Source: Jacaranda mimosifolia (taxonomy: Eukaryota; Streptophyta; Magnoliopsida; Lamiales; Bignoniaceae). From it: a DNA stretch of 64,000 nucleotides. Position numbers and translations under genes: made by a program. The stretch is taken from NCBI GenBank assembly GCA_018894105.1, contig CM032132.1, forward strand, positions 30,369,379 to 30,433,378. Reading direction: 5' to 3'. Below, piece by piece: positions 11,023 to 23,653 of this stretch; the stretch's first letter is position 1, and each line of letters opens with the position of its first letter. The notes beneath the pieces were generated by a model that had not been told where the DNA came from, did no database searches, and worked only from the letters and a program-made list of their open reading frames with translations.

Positions 11023-12785
11023 ATTGAAAGATTGAGTTAACAAAAAAATAATTTCTAAATTCTGAGTTGATTGCTTGGAAGATTTAGAGTCAAGAGGCAA
11101 AGATGAACCTTAGTTATTCCATACTAAATAATGTTCCAAATGTTAATTATCCTTCGTCTTCCTCAAACTTTGGGAAGTATTAGTTTAAAAGTTGTAATTT
11201 TCTACAAATTGGTGTGTACACGTTACATGTCAGTACTGCTTAAATATTGATGATATTTCATTATACAAAGAAGTGGAGAACTAGATATTTTTGTTTTGAT
11301 AATCATATATTATCTGATCTAAATATATATATATATATATATATATAACGGAAGTGATGAACAAGTTAAAAGTTAATAAAAGAGAACTACAAGACTAATT
11401 GCATGCATTTCATGATCAGTCCTGCAAGAAATATTTTAAGTAAATAGCTAGTTATGATCCTCTTTTGAAATAAATTATATTACAAAAACCCTTACTTGTG
11501 ACTTATCTCCAATTCTGGTACACAATTAGCTTTACGTCCTAATTTTAATATTTAAATCAAACTTATAGATCCACTGTGTCAAATTGTCCAACCGGCCCCT
11601 AATAGTTAGCTAGTTTACAATTGATATATAAAACTATGAAAAGTGCACAATTAAATTACTGATAAAAGAGAAAAGTTCCCAAAATGCTATGTTGAAACTT
11701 CATAGATTAACATCGAAATAGTAAAAGTCATGACGAGATAATTTTAATTTGGTATCAATTTTGTGATTTGTTATGAAGAGCACAAACTAAAGCCAAGCAA
11801 TGCATGCAGGTCAGGAGTATATATCATGATAATATAAGTCATAGAGAAAATTAAAAGCATCCATTTGTTAAAAGTTAATTTAATAAGAAATTTGGCAACT
11901 TATATAATGATATGTATGCCTAACATATTTATAAAATTTTCTGAATAATTTCATTCGGGTTGACAAATAATTTGCCTAATTGTGAAACCAACGAAAAGAT
12001 GAGGGAAAAAGAGTTCGGAATTAAAAAAAAATGTCAATTCAACAACCCAAACAATCAACACTATATGTATCAGCTAATTAAAGAATAATCGCTATGAATT
12101 TCATAAGTATGGTAACAAATTATAGTCAAAATTTTTGGTAGTAAATATAATTTTTAAAGTAATAAATAACAAAAATTATTAGTTATTAATCTTTACATAG
12201 CAATATTGTTCATTGCTCGTGTGTATAATAGATTAGCTAGACACTATCCATAAAAAAAAAAAATATATATATATATATATATAAAGAATAACGATCAGCT
12301 ATGAATTAATTGTAACAAAGGTTAATTAGTTACAGAAGCACCTGATTTGAATTTGATTGAATCAATTTTGTAGCTAAAATTGTGAATTTTTAGCATCGAC
12401 TACTAAATAATCATAGTTGATATCCTAAGCAATTTCTATTACATGGGCAAAAGCTTAGAATTTAGTTAGACATATCTTAGGCATAAATGGCAGGAGATCG
12501 ATCAATAACAAAGTTGTAAGGGAAGCTAAAATTATGATCATACATTCCTTTTCTTTAGTTTGGAGCTGTTGCAAGACTCAGGAGTCGCGTTGGTTAAATT
12601 AAACTCAAGTTGAATTCAAATATACATGTTCAAAAGCTTTTGCATAGACTTATGAGTTTTCATTTTTATTTTTTAAATACTTATTTTTATTATTTATAAT
12701 TGCAAGAAGATAATATTGTTAATATTGCTTTCATTATATAACATGTTACAATAGTAAACTAAAGTAACATTGATATATATTGTTT

Positions 12786-12859
<74 letters not shown>

Positions 12860-13040
12860 TAGCTATAGTAATAATGCGCTATAATAAAATAAAAATAAAA
12901 ATAATTTATAATTGATAACACATAACAAAAAAATAAATATTGTTTAAGATAACTAAAATATAACTCAAAATAATTCAAATATATATATATTTTTATAAAT
13001 GAGATTCATTTAAAATATTCCTACTCTAACTGTCGGCCAT
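11023..13040. other. 3' flank of SWEET copy 1, no gene, several microsatellites
   Basis: AT-rich DNA with no supportable frame. It holds (AT)n at 11322-11347 and 12263-12283, and a compound (ACT)n(AAT)n array at 12787-12859. The 94-residue frame on the - strand at 12694-12978 is just translated microsatellite. Confidence 0.75.
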
Positions 13041-13440
13041 TAATGTATTTAGGTAGTTTGGTTCATGATTATGGCAATTCTCTCTAAAATTTAAACTTCA
13101 ATGGTATACCCATTTGATATAAAGTTCCAAACTCCATGAATCACATGCAAGCTAAGTGGTCATTCATCTATCCGTGTTTCGGGCAGGATAAGAGCTAAGG
13201 AAAAGTTGGTATTTATGTGACTATTATTTAATACAATATTTGCAACATAAATTGATGCATGGTGTGAAAGTGGTTTATGCATGGACTACCTTAAAAACCA
13301 TGCTAATTAATTAAATTAAAGGTTAGGTTTGAGGTTATAGTGCATGCCCTCTAACCATTTAGGGCGAAGTCAAGAAAATAAATGAGTAGTAGTTGATGAA
13401 GCTGACAAAAGATAAATGGAATGAACAATATATTTGTGAT
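13041..13440. repeat. Diverged second copy of the SWEET upstream segment
   Basis: This is the partner of 7755-8270, with blocks in the same order and orientation. The copy ends where the SIRE-like LTR begins (13441), so the retroelement appears to have inserted into the duplicated upstream DNA. Confidence 0.5.
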
Positions 13441-14176
13441 TGTGCTCTGAAAGAATGGTAGATCAAGAAGGGGGTGAATTGATCTTATTTAAAAAGTAAC
13501 AACTAAAAGAACTTTTTGTAATTTAAAAAACTTTAAGATTTGATAAAAATAGTTTTGATAAATCAAAAGGATAATAAGTAAAATTTAACTGAAAGAGCAA
13601 CTTTAAAAGACACGGGGATATAGAGTTGTTCGGCAATCCTACATCCACTACCTAAGTTGTAATCCTAGGATTTTTAACTTGCACTTATATTAAGAAAAAA
13701 TGAAGTTATATAGAAGATAGAATACCAAAAATCGATAGCAATAGAAAACTTCCTCTACTAGTAGAAACACCTAATAGACTAGATGATGGAAGGCAAAATC
13801 AAACTTCCAGGGTAATATTCTGTAATGTTCTGATCTCTTGAAGAAAGGCTTGATTCATTTTGTTTTAGGTCATCTTCTTCTTAAGTAGATGAAGTTCGAT
13901 CTGATCTTTTGCTTTCCAATGGTAACTTTCTTCTATATTTTGCAGGTTGCCATACTGAACTTCCAATAGTCACTTTCCTTTTTCTTTTCTAGATGATTGC
14001 TCTTTCCTTCTTTTGTTATGCCATAATTTGGGCAAACAGATTATGGATATTTTGGGATTGAGTCTAGTGAATATTTTCCTTATTTGAAAGACACTGCAAT
14101 ATAGAATGAAAATCGTTAATTAAGATTATATGGCAAAATGATCATTATCAAAACTTAGTGTGAGGAGATCCCAACA
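13441..14176 (-). repeat. 3' LTR of a SIRE-like Ty1/copia element
   Basis: On the - strand the LTR starts TGTTGGGATCTCCTCACAC and ends CTTTCAGAGCACA, with TTCACCCCTTCTTGATC near its end. A purine-rich tract with the sequence CATCATCAAAAAAGGAGAG lies directly upstream on the - strand. Both features are characteristic of plant SIRE-type copia elements. No 5' LTR partner, reverse transcriptase or integrase is present in the window. Confidence 0.65.
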
Positions 14177-14201
14177 ATCTCTCCTTTTTTGATGATGATC
14201 T
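14177..14201 (-). promoter_or_regulatory. Polypurine tract of the SIRE-like element
   Basis: ATCATCAAAAAAGGAGAGATTG on the - strand abuts the LTR start, as expected for the plus-strand primer of a SIRE-type element. Confidence 0.6.
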
Positions 14202-14635
14202 ATTTGCATATACGGTTGGTTTCGTCCTCCTGAGTTCAAGCTCTCCCTGGTTATAAACTGTGATGGAGAAAATATCTTCTGCTGAAAGTAGCTGAGTTTA
14301 GACTTTCAAAAGAGATTATCCAAAGCTATGTATAATTAAAGGATTAGGAGACAATAAGGCATTATAAAGCATAACAGGGTTCATCAATAAGCAGCATAAC
14401 ATCATATGATGTGTAACAAAATATCAAGGTTCACTTAATAAGCAACACATCATCATAATGCATAACAAAATATAACAGAGTTCATTAGGGATTAACATAA
14501 CAAAAGTGGAAAGTGTCTTGGGGGCAAAATATATCAAAAGGATGAGATATCAAAATAGGAATTCAAATTCAGTTTAGAGTGTTCCAAGTCATCATAATGC
14601 AATTGGTATGACTCCCCCTTCAGCATAAAAATGTG

Positions 14636-16320
14636 TTAATTCTCATCATGAGCATGTTTGTTATAGTTCTTACAAATGTCATGAACATCATGGCGAATTT
14701 CAGAGATGCGATGACATAGATGATGAAAGTTTTCATCAACTAAAGTAGCAAGTTCCTGGATACATGTGTTGAGTTTATTAAAGTCCTCTTTAAGAGAAGC
14801 AGGACTAAGCTAAATTTCCTCAATTCTAGAGATAAAAACCGAGGCAAGATTATGTCTAGAGGTGGCCCCGGCAGAAGTAGCAACAGATTTTTCTTCTTGG
14901 TCAAAGTTAATAGACACATAAATAGCAATTTTACCTTTAGCCTTGCGAGATGAACGACGAGGACTAGTAGTAGGTGCAACAAAATCGATTTTCCCTTTAA
15001 AACACATCCCATCATCATCATATTGTATTTTCATTTTTCTTAAACTAGCAAGATCAGTGACATTTCTTTCCTAAGGATCCTCAATCCATGATGGTAGTAG
15101 GTATACTTCTTCAGTGACAAACAATTCGGTAAGAAGCATTCCGTAAGGTAAATTTTTGAATGGATGGTGTTAGGCATAAACCATGTGGTGAAGTATGATG
15201 AAGCCTATGTTTACATGTTTGCCTAAAATAGCCATGTATAGTAGAAATATAGTAAGACGGTTCATGAGTAGTATGGCCTGCAGTAGTAGCAGTTGCAGAC
15301 ATGATTGCTAAAGTGATAAGGTGGTGAAGTAGAAAATGGTCAATATGCAATTGGTTTAAAGCTTTTCCCCTACCAAGTTTAGGAAAATTTCCATTTCAGA
15401 ATATATTCTTAGCTTCACTCAAGTCAAAAGCAGGGTTAGAAAACCAATCACCATAACCAAAGAATCTAACACCATGATTACTTAAACCTAAACATCGATT
15501 AATCTTCTCAACATCAAAAGATATGAGACATCCAAGAACATTTGATGAGATAGTGATATTTTGTGTGGCCCTATCCTCTTCAAATGTTAAAATGGCATAA
15601 AATAAACGTACCAAGAGAGGATATGAGGATTAATCATCTATTTCCATGAACTTTTTCCATCCAACCTGTTTAATCTAATTCAGCGCCAAAGATGGCGAAA
15701 TAATGTCAAACTTGATAGGTCGCCCACGATTGATTTTTTGTGATGAAATATTTAAGGTGAAGACTTCAACAACATGATTAATGGGAAATTTGATCGATTT
15801 TGGTATTGAGGCAAAAACCCATCATCAAAGCTTGAGGAATTGAATTGACGAGATGAAGAACCAAGAGTTTTAAGTGAAGGAATAGGTTTGGTAATGCCGG
15901 GCGAGCAGGTGAATCTTGAAGAAGACAATTTTTGGAGATAGGTGAATGAGTGGGGTATCTTCGGTTTCATTCACTGATTTGGTAAAGGATTGAACATTAT
16001 AGTTGGAACATTGGAGTTATCAAAAATAGAGTCATACTCGCATACCACACCCCGTATATGATCAACACTAAAATCACTTTTGTTAATTTCCTAGTAGGAT
16101 CCAACCACAACTTTGCCTCAAACCATAGCGAAAAAGCCTCTTGCCCTCGCCAGCATGAAAAGGACAAGTAGACTAAAGGCAAGTAGTAGATCCACAAGCA
16201 TACTTCCCTATAGGATCTGAATGTAACATCATTACCTGTAGCAAAAGGGCCCACCACTAGAGCTGGCAGAATGTGCATCTCACTTGGATGTTGACTCGGG
16301 GGCGCTACGACAATGCCCAA
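14636..16320 (-). pseudogene. Broken third ORF (env-like/plant transposon protein) of the SIRE-like element
   Basis: Between the copia LTR and 16320 the - strand holds pieces of one reading frame split by stops and frameshifts. The piece at 15396-15614 (VRLFYAILTFEED, then CLISFDVEKINRCLGLSNHG) resembles the putative plant transposon protein domain often found in the extra 3' ORF of SIRE-type elements. The piece at 14810-15034 is basic then acidic (RRSSRKAKGK). It runs through one TAG into a helical tail ending at 14636 (LKEDFNKLNTCIQELATLV). Position just 5' of the 3' LTR fits the env-like ORF of SIRE elements; its function in plants is unproven. The frame at 15997-16320 is probably further N-terminal but I cannot align it. 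Confidence 0.5.
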
Positions 16321-16701
16321 TTGGTGTCATCTCTCTATGGCATTGCTTTGCGAAATATTTCTCACATACCCTTCCTTTTGCTCTACGAACGCGAATCCTC
16401 ATGAAGTTAATCTTCTTTCCTATCGATAAAGGAAAGAAAAATCAAGTTAGTACGTGAACAATTTGTGGGAATATATAAATATGTGTATACAAGCATAAGC
16501 AAAAGCTAAACTCAAAAATTGAAATGTGCTAAGTACCAGCTAAAAGCATGCAACTAACATCAAAAAGGAATCAAACAACCCTACTTTAGCAAAATTCGTG
16601 TAAAGGTCGTGATGAACTTAACTGAGACAAATCAAAGAAAGAGAACTATTCCACTTGCGAGGAATGTCTCAACCCTCACCTCTAATAAAGAAGAATCTTC
16701 A
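16321..16701. other. Unassigned stretch between the copia fragment and the solo LTR
   Basis: No convincing frame. It may be further 5' sequence of the copia fragment. The solo LTR begins abruptly at 16702. Confidence 0.4.
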
Positions 16702-16782
16702 TGTAACACCCCAAATTCTCAGTCCACTAAAATTAATACAGTAATAAAAATAAAAAAAAAATAAAAAAATAAAAAAATAAAA

Positions 16783-16830
<48 letters not shown>

Positions 16831-19736
16831 TAATCAAAGTTAAATTTCAGGCCACAAATTATAGATCATGGATATAGCTCTCAACAAGATATCGATTAAA
16901 TTCATTAAAATCCTGTTGTAATTTCTTAGAATCTTAAAGGGCTAGAATATAGTTAAAGTAGGGACCTAATTACATGGAATTCCTAATGTTGGGGGTTCAA
17001 AATTAAATCCAAACTCTTAAGGGGTAGAATTGTAGACCATGGGTAAATTTGTAGGTGGATAATGAGTTGAAGGACTTCAATAAAGTCAGCCAGTAAAGTT
17101 TGGGGTCGAAAATAGAATATCAAAAAATAGTTTATATATATAACCTTAAGGCCAAAACTTCATCAAATTCCCTCATGCATACCCAACTCTTTCTCCCCCA
17201 CCCCTCACTGTCATTGTGGCCTAAAACATGAAACTGAACTGACCAGCACCTTTCTCTTAGCATAGCGAGCACACCAATACCAAATTCAGCCTGAACGGAC
17301 CGACGAAACGCTGGGAATTTGAGGTCGACGGCGCTAATTTTTGGAGGTGATGGTTCCATGGCAGCGAGAGGTGGAAAATGAAAACCAACTTGTGGGTTTT
17401 GATGGGCTCAATGAGAGGAGTGTAGTGGTGGTTTCAATTTCGCCTTTAGACCACCGGAGGTGAGGAAATTGAATGCGGTGGCACGTAGTGGCGTTAGGTA
17501 GTGCTTGGTAGTTTTGCTTGAACTTGACTGACCAGGTGGTTGCGAAAGCTGAAATTGATAGAGGGCTTTGCATCGGCGCACGAGGTGCACATTTTGGTCA
17601 GTCGGGCTTTTGCTCTAGTAGCAGCGGCGCTCCGACGGTCTAGTTACAGTAACACCAAAATTCAATTCTGAGTTCATTCGGGCTGATTTTAGGCTTTGAA
17701 TTGCATTTGAACCCAATCCAATTTGGTAATTTTGGATTATTGAATCGTTAAATCAATTAATTTCATAATTTGATTCAATTGGGAATTGATTAATAACCAA
17801 GGCATAAATTAAATTATACCAAGATTATAATTAACCACAATTTGGTAATAAGTTAAGATTTTGGCCTTGAATTAGTGAAGACCTAGTCAAACTTTGTAAG
17901 TCTAATTGACTTAAGTGAGAAAGATATAATTAAGTTTTTATAAAATAAATTATCTATAATGATCATCATTTTAGGAATTAACTTAGATAGATATTAAAAT
18001 ACTAGTTGAGCTAGCTTATATATAGTTGGAACATATAGGATTGGACGGAGACATTAAAAAGAAATAATAAGACTTGGTACTTTGAGACATTTCAATATTT
18101 CCTTAGCAATAAGTTGAATTCCATAAGATTACATGTATCGGTTAATTGTTTACAAAAGGCTCTAACTTAGATTATAACTAATTTAGATCACGTTCTAAAC
18201 TAAAGTAAGTATTAATTAGGCATATGAGTATTTGATGGGATTATGAATAGAGTCACATTCAAAGTATTTTAATATTAGATTGAGATTTAAGAAATTGATC
18301 AAATAAAATAAATCTCGTACTAAACCTCAATAAGGACAAATATAATTTATTAACTGATATATCACAGATTAATTCAGCAGTAAGATTTAGTGGGATTACT
18401 GAGGACATTGGCAAGAGGTTGGGCATCCTCGAACTAATTGATTAGGCATCTTGATATAAAAGCGAGATTAGGAAATACAAGTTTACAATACATTAAGCAC
18501 TAAGGGATAATAAGGCCAGTAAGTATATCGACATTAAGTGATTTAAAGAATTAATTGATATTGATTCCAGTCATCTTATGATAAATTCTCAGGTTGATTG
18601 GGAAACAAGGACGTGAACCACCCACATGACTAGAGGAGCCCCTTTGCATCTGTCAGGTGAGTTCTATACTCGCTAATACGAGACCTTCTTGCTAGGGGAA
18701 AGAACTTATATACTATATCCATGACTATTGTTGCAAGATCTTTGATACTTGTTTTGATGATATTTTAATTATAATAAATATTTCACATATTTGAGAGTCA
18801 AAGCTTGCAAGATTTTACTCGAGAAATACTCTTTTCAAAATCTAGTTTCTTGGTTTTTAAACCTATAAAATGTAATTTGATATATGAAAAGATCACATCG
18901 CCACAATTTGATATTATATTGAAATTTAGTTACAGTATTTCTGATTCCAATTACATTGATGATTTTAAGTGTGGTGAATATATTATGACATGAATTATGC
19001 TAATATAATATATTCTTAAGACCCTAGGGGACGCCTTTGGGAAGTTCATATCAAGAGGGACGCCTTGGGAAGTTGGGCCCAAGACTAGGTTTGGAAAGAC
19101 GATCGGGTGTAATGGACCGATGGTGACAGGTCTCCCAACTAGTAGCTACTCACGATCCTGACTCACAAGTAGTTGTAGGTAGCTGTCTGCGAGTGGCGGG
19201 ATCCAGCATATAGTCGACCATGCCATATATATCAATTATGACCGAGTCAATCACTCAGAATCTAGAGGGCTAAGAATTTCAATATTTTAGAAAGTGGAGT
19301 GATAAGGTTGGGGACCTTTAACAGTCTTTTGCAAAAGTGATTGATACATTTTGATATTTATGTTTTGAACTTGAGTATTTTATGAAACTTGACTAATTTT
19401 CTGAAAATCATGTTGATCATTATGTTTTTTTTTAGGGTTTAAAACTTCTTCAAGAAAGATATCGAAATTTGCGAAGTCTCAGCACTAGTATAGGACCATG
19501 TTGAGATGGAGCATTTAATGTTTGAAGAAAATCCCTTTCGATTGAAAAATAAATTATTTATATTTTATCCTGTGATCAACATGAGAATATATTTAAAGCA
19601 TCTATCAACGTTCGAACTTACTAAGTCATTCAAACTTATGGTTATTTCCACATTATTTTTGCCGTTCTTTACGCTAGATAAGAGCAAGTGATGGTAGGAG
19701 CTGAGTGAAGTTTCATAGTAGCTATATGGTTTTCCA
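16702..19736 (+). repeat. Solo LTR (Tekay-like), left part
   Basis: Starts TGTAACACCCCAAATTCTC, the start shared by the other Tekay-like LTRs, and runs 3,035 bp to the insertion site of element A. The block at about 19021-19210 (two GACGCC-TGGGAAG repeats, then GACCGATGGTGA and GATCCTGACT) matches 57510-57660 in the LTR of element C. The CTTACTAAGTCATTCAAACTTATGG near 19617 matches ACTAAGTCCTT-GGACTTAC in LTR A and its equivalent in LTR C. The last ~360 bp continue at 29158-29514. No polypurine tract precedes it, so it is a solo LTR. It holds an (AAT)n array at 16784-16831. Confidence 0.65.
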
Positions 19737-20065
19737 TGTAATACCCCTAAAATTTGGTATTTTGAAAAATAAGGATTTAGAAATCAAGAAATTCATTGGC
19801 CGAATTTTAGGGCTCGAAAAAGAAATAAAAAAGACTTGATTGCAAATTTTTGAAAGTTTTGGGCCAAAGTGGAATTTAGGAAGACTTGATTGGACCAACT
19901 TAAGAAATTTTGGGGTTTGAATGGCTATTATTGTGGGTCAAATAGGTGAATGTGAGGCACTTAGAAGGTTGGGGACCGAAATTGAAGATGAAAGAACCTT
20001 TTTGGACTTAATTGAAAGCATAGCAGAACTTCTGGGGGCCAATTTATAATTTCTGGAAATTACTC

Positions 20066-20073
20066 TATAAATA
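20066..20073 (+). promoter_or_regulatory. TATA box of LTR A (5' copy)
   Basis: TATAAATA about 330 bp into the LTR, followed by a pyrimidine-rich leader. The same box is preserved at 26273-26280 in the 3' LTR. Confidence 0.6.
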
Positions 20074-21584
20074 TTGGATTTTCACATTCCCCTATTTCTT
20101 GTTTCTTCTTCCCGCAACCTCTTCCTCACCTCACAGTGATTTTTTTCTTCGGTGAACCATTCTCCAAATCCCTCAATTTATCCTCTTCCCCACTTTACCA
20201 GCTACCTCCCAACACCTCGCACGGGGCATTCTAGGTAGCAGATCACCAGAACTGAGAGCTCGAGAAACCCATTTCATCGGGCATGGTAGATGCCCGTGGA
20301 GCCACGGCCAATCGAGCTTCTTGGTAGCATTTCTGAGAGGCCTCAACTAGAGGAACAAGGTGGTACTACTGCATATCTAACTCATGCTGTGGTGGAGGCA
20401 GAATCCAGCAAAAACTTCATGGCAAAGCAAGGTGGTTTTAAGTCTTCGGGGCGACGTTTGAGACCTTTTCCAAAGGATAAACAAAAAACCAAGCTAAGCA
20501 TTGAAAAGCTCACAGTGAGAGGCGTCTCTGGGTGGTGGCATTAAGTTTTTCTACAACGACGGTTGGCGGCGGTAGCAGTAAGAAAGTTTTGTCTCCTCAA
20601 CACAATGATCGCACTCATGTGCTTGGTTTGTGATTTCGGATATCCCATATCGCTCTTTTGTTGTAAGTGAAATGCTTTTGGGTTATATATGTATATGTAT
20701 ATGTATATACATGTATATTGTATCTTGTTATTATTGTATTGTATCTTGTTCATTAATAGTATTGTATTGCATCAATTTTGGAAGGACATATGATTTGGTA
20801 CATATATACATATATGTATATCCCATGGATGGACTTATTATAGTTAGTGGACTCGAATTGATATATCATATACAATTGGACTAAGTAAGTGCATTAAGTA
20901 TGTAAACCACTTGAGGATTAAATAAATTGGGACCTAAATATGGATATTGAGATTCATCTTGTTGAATAGGTTGTTAAGGATAATTGTGATGATGTATTGG
21001 GAATTATGATTCAAGGACTAGATTTTATTCTACTATTGGGATCAAAATAATTTTGTAATTTTTTCTGTAGTAATCGTCTTAATTAGCAAAGCTCGTATTG
21101 ATAGATTTGATCAGATCCTGATTACTATATTAGTTGGTTAATTAGAGGTTTTGGGAACTGTTAATAGTTTAATTATGCGTATTAAGAATCAAAGGAGGAT
21201 TGTAATGGTAAATACCCTTTTATTTAGGTGACTACGAAGTGGATCCTGCTGACCAGTAAGATTTTGACTATGATTGGTTTATCTGAGAACTACAAAGGTG
21301 AGGGTCTACCATTCTGGCCTCGATTACATTTATCTGTTCTTGTGGAATGACCATGTGAGGGTTTATGTTTCTGATATGTATTCTGTTTTAATGCAATCTG
21401 AGAATTGTGGAGTTCTCGACTGATATCTATTATCTTATCTGTATATCCCTGTGTGAGTTATTGTTTGTTATCGATTCTGAATTATGTCTATTATGGTGCC
21501 TAGAGCTCTTGTCTGTTATCTGTATCGCTCTATTGCTTGTTTCTTGATATATCTTGTTCTAACTGAAGAACAGCCTAGAACATC

Positions 21585-21860
21585 TTGTCTATTATTCGTT
21601 CATTTTGTTATCTGATTGTCTGTTATTCAGTCATTCTATTATTTGACTGCTCTATTATCTATTTGTTCTGTTATCTGACTGTCTGTTATCCGTTCATTCT
21701 GTTATTTGATTGCTCTATTATCTGCTTGTTCTATTATCTGATTGTTTGTTATTTGCTCATTATATTATGTGAATGTTTTATTATCTGTCTGTTCTATGAT
21801 CTAACAGTCTGTCATCCAATCATCCTGTTATTTGACTGTCCTGTTATTTGATCGTTCTGC
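21585..21860 (+). repeat. 31-32 bp tandem repeat in LTR A (5' copy)
   Basis: About eight units built on TTCTGTTATCTGATTG-TCTGTTATCCG, each made of two related halves of about 16 bp. The 88-residue frame here is just this repeat translated. Confidence 0.8.
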
Positions 21861-23062
21861 TTTGATTACTGTTCAGCTATTTGTTTATCTATAATGTTTT
21901 GCCTTGCCGGCAATCTATTATTTAATTCTTGATATATGTTCGGAGACTGTTTGACCAACTACTAATCCTAGTGGAATGCTTGGATTACTTGGGATACGCC
22001 AAGCAGCTCACTTGGGTGTCAACGATACAATAAGCAACCCGCTTAGGTATCCGTGACACACTAAGCTGGCCATTTAGGTATCACTAATGCACCATACAGT
22101 TCGTATGAGTATCTACCATGTACCAAGTTGTCATGCTTAGGTATGAATGACTAACTGTCCGACTGTAATAAGAAGTATCTGATATGCACATTCTGTTATG
22201 GTCTGTTGGACTGCATATGACACTTGGGCTTATTTCGTTCTAATTATCTCTTAATTATTTGTATTGCACTCGTGGAGCAACAAGGATGGTGTAGTTTCTT
22301 GGTTTGGATCGGGCTGTTATCCAGGCTGGACAAGTCATTTATATTTCCTCCTGAACTGATTCGATTGGGATTGACCATTCCTCCTAAATTGATATGGTCG
22401 AGATGATCATGAGCTATTTGAGCCAACAACCATAACTCTCGAGCTACCATCTACTGATATCCTTGAATTTGATAATGCCTATTTTGCCTGATTGTATCCT
22501 GACTGCCTGTAATCTGATCTGTTTTACCTGATTATATCATGACTGTAATCATTTGATATGCTAATATTTTGATTATTAAATGTTAATCTGTTGAGTTGAT
22601 TCTTCCTTGATAGATCCCTACTGCTTACTATTATGATTATTCTTCACTAAGTCCTTTGGACTTACCCCCTCGTATTTCATTGATTATCTCAGACAGGAAT
22701 AGGTGATGAAAATGAACTTTAGGCTTAGATTAAAGTATGTACATTTTTTAATAGATCAAGTGTTTATATCTGTGTATGGGATCACTCGTATGTTAAGTTT
22801 TAAATTTAGAGACACTGTGATATGTCAGATTTGATCTTAGGTTTGTAGTATGTATGAAATGACGAATGATGGGATCTATTGTGGCATGTAAATTATACTT
22901 TTATTAAGGTTTGTTTAGGTTGAAGCTCGACGCTACTCTCTGATAATTTTGAAATTTTTTTCTGATGGGCTTATTGTCTGAATTAAGGATTGAGATTTAA
23001 GTCTGAATTGAGAGGCGCCACAACTTAGGTATTATCCCGAGTAGGGGGAGGCACTGCAGAGG

Positions 23063-23074
23063 GGGTATCAGAGC
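23063..23074 (+). promoter_or_regulatory. Element A primer-binding site
   Basis: GGGTATCAGAGC, one mismatch from the initiator tRNA-Met primer site TGGTATCAGAGC, five bases after the LTR end. Confidence 0.8.
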
Positions 23075-23653
23075 TTTGATTTGTCGATGACCTAGGCATT
23101 TGGGTATCATTGGAATTTGTGATTGACCTTTTGTGTATATTAGTTTGAGTATGAAGTTAGGTATATTATAGATTGGAAAGTTTCTGTGTGATTTGAGGAT
23201 TAAGATGAATGTGATCAGTTGATGTTAGTAAGATGAGTTTATGTACTGAAGGATATCTTTGGGATATTGTGCTATCGTAGAATGATTAAGACTTGTACAT
23301 CTATGAGTTTGGTTTACTTTCATCTGATGTTGTAGGAGTTAGAGTTGATGGTCTTACTTGAGACTAAGCTTGAATTGGGAATCATCTAGGATGTAAACTC
23401 TTGATTTAGGGGATATCTAAGCTACGTAGGGATATGATTCTTGAAATATGGATTTTGGGGCAGGAAAATATGAAGTTTGATTGTGGAATTGAACATAGAA
23501 TTAAATAAGACTTGAACTTTTGGGATAAGGCTTGACATTAAGGAAGATAAGGGTTATGACCGTGTTGGCCAACTAGTGTATAACCTCTTACTTCTGGTAA
23601 GTTAGGTACATGAATGTATAACTAAAGAAAAAGGACCGGTAGACGAGGATAAC

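Larger units (their letters stand above)
19737..23058 (+). repeat. Element A 5' LTR
   Basis: Begins TGTAATACCCCTAAAATTTG and ends GGGGAGGCACTGCA, five bases before the primer site. It is 3,322 bp against 3,215 bp for its partner; part of the difference is copy number of an internal 32-bp repeat. It holds a TATAAATA at 20066-20073. Small frames (20290-20544, 21585-21851) are not conserved as proteins and I do not call them genes. Confidence 0.85.

Noticed and set aside
12694..12978. 94-codon frame on the - strand
   Set aside because: Translation of the (ACT)n(AAT)n microsatellite; poly-Ile and poly-Ser only.
17132..17590. Overlapping - strand frames in the solo LTR
   Set aside because: GC-richer leader part of the LTR; several overlapping frames on the same strand, none with protein-like conservation in the other LTRs.
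20290..20544. 84-codon frame in LTR A with a related frame at 26522-26746
   Set aside because: Lies in LTR leader sequence of known LTR origin, has no recognisable domain, and differs in start and end between the two LTRs. Similarity follows from LTR identity.
21585..21851. 88-codon + strand frame
   Set aside because: Translation of the 32-bp LTR repeat. The 3' LTR copy does not keep it.
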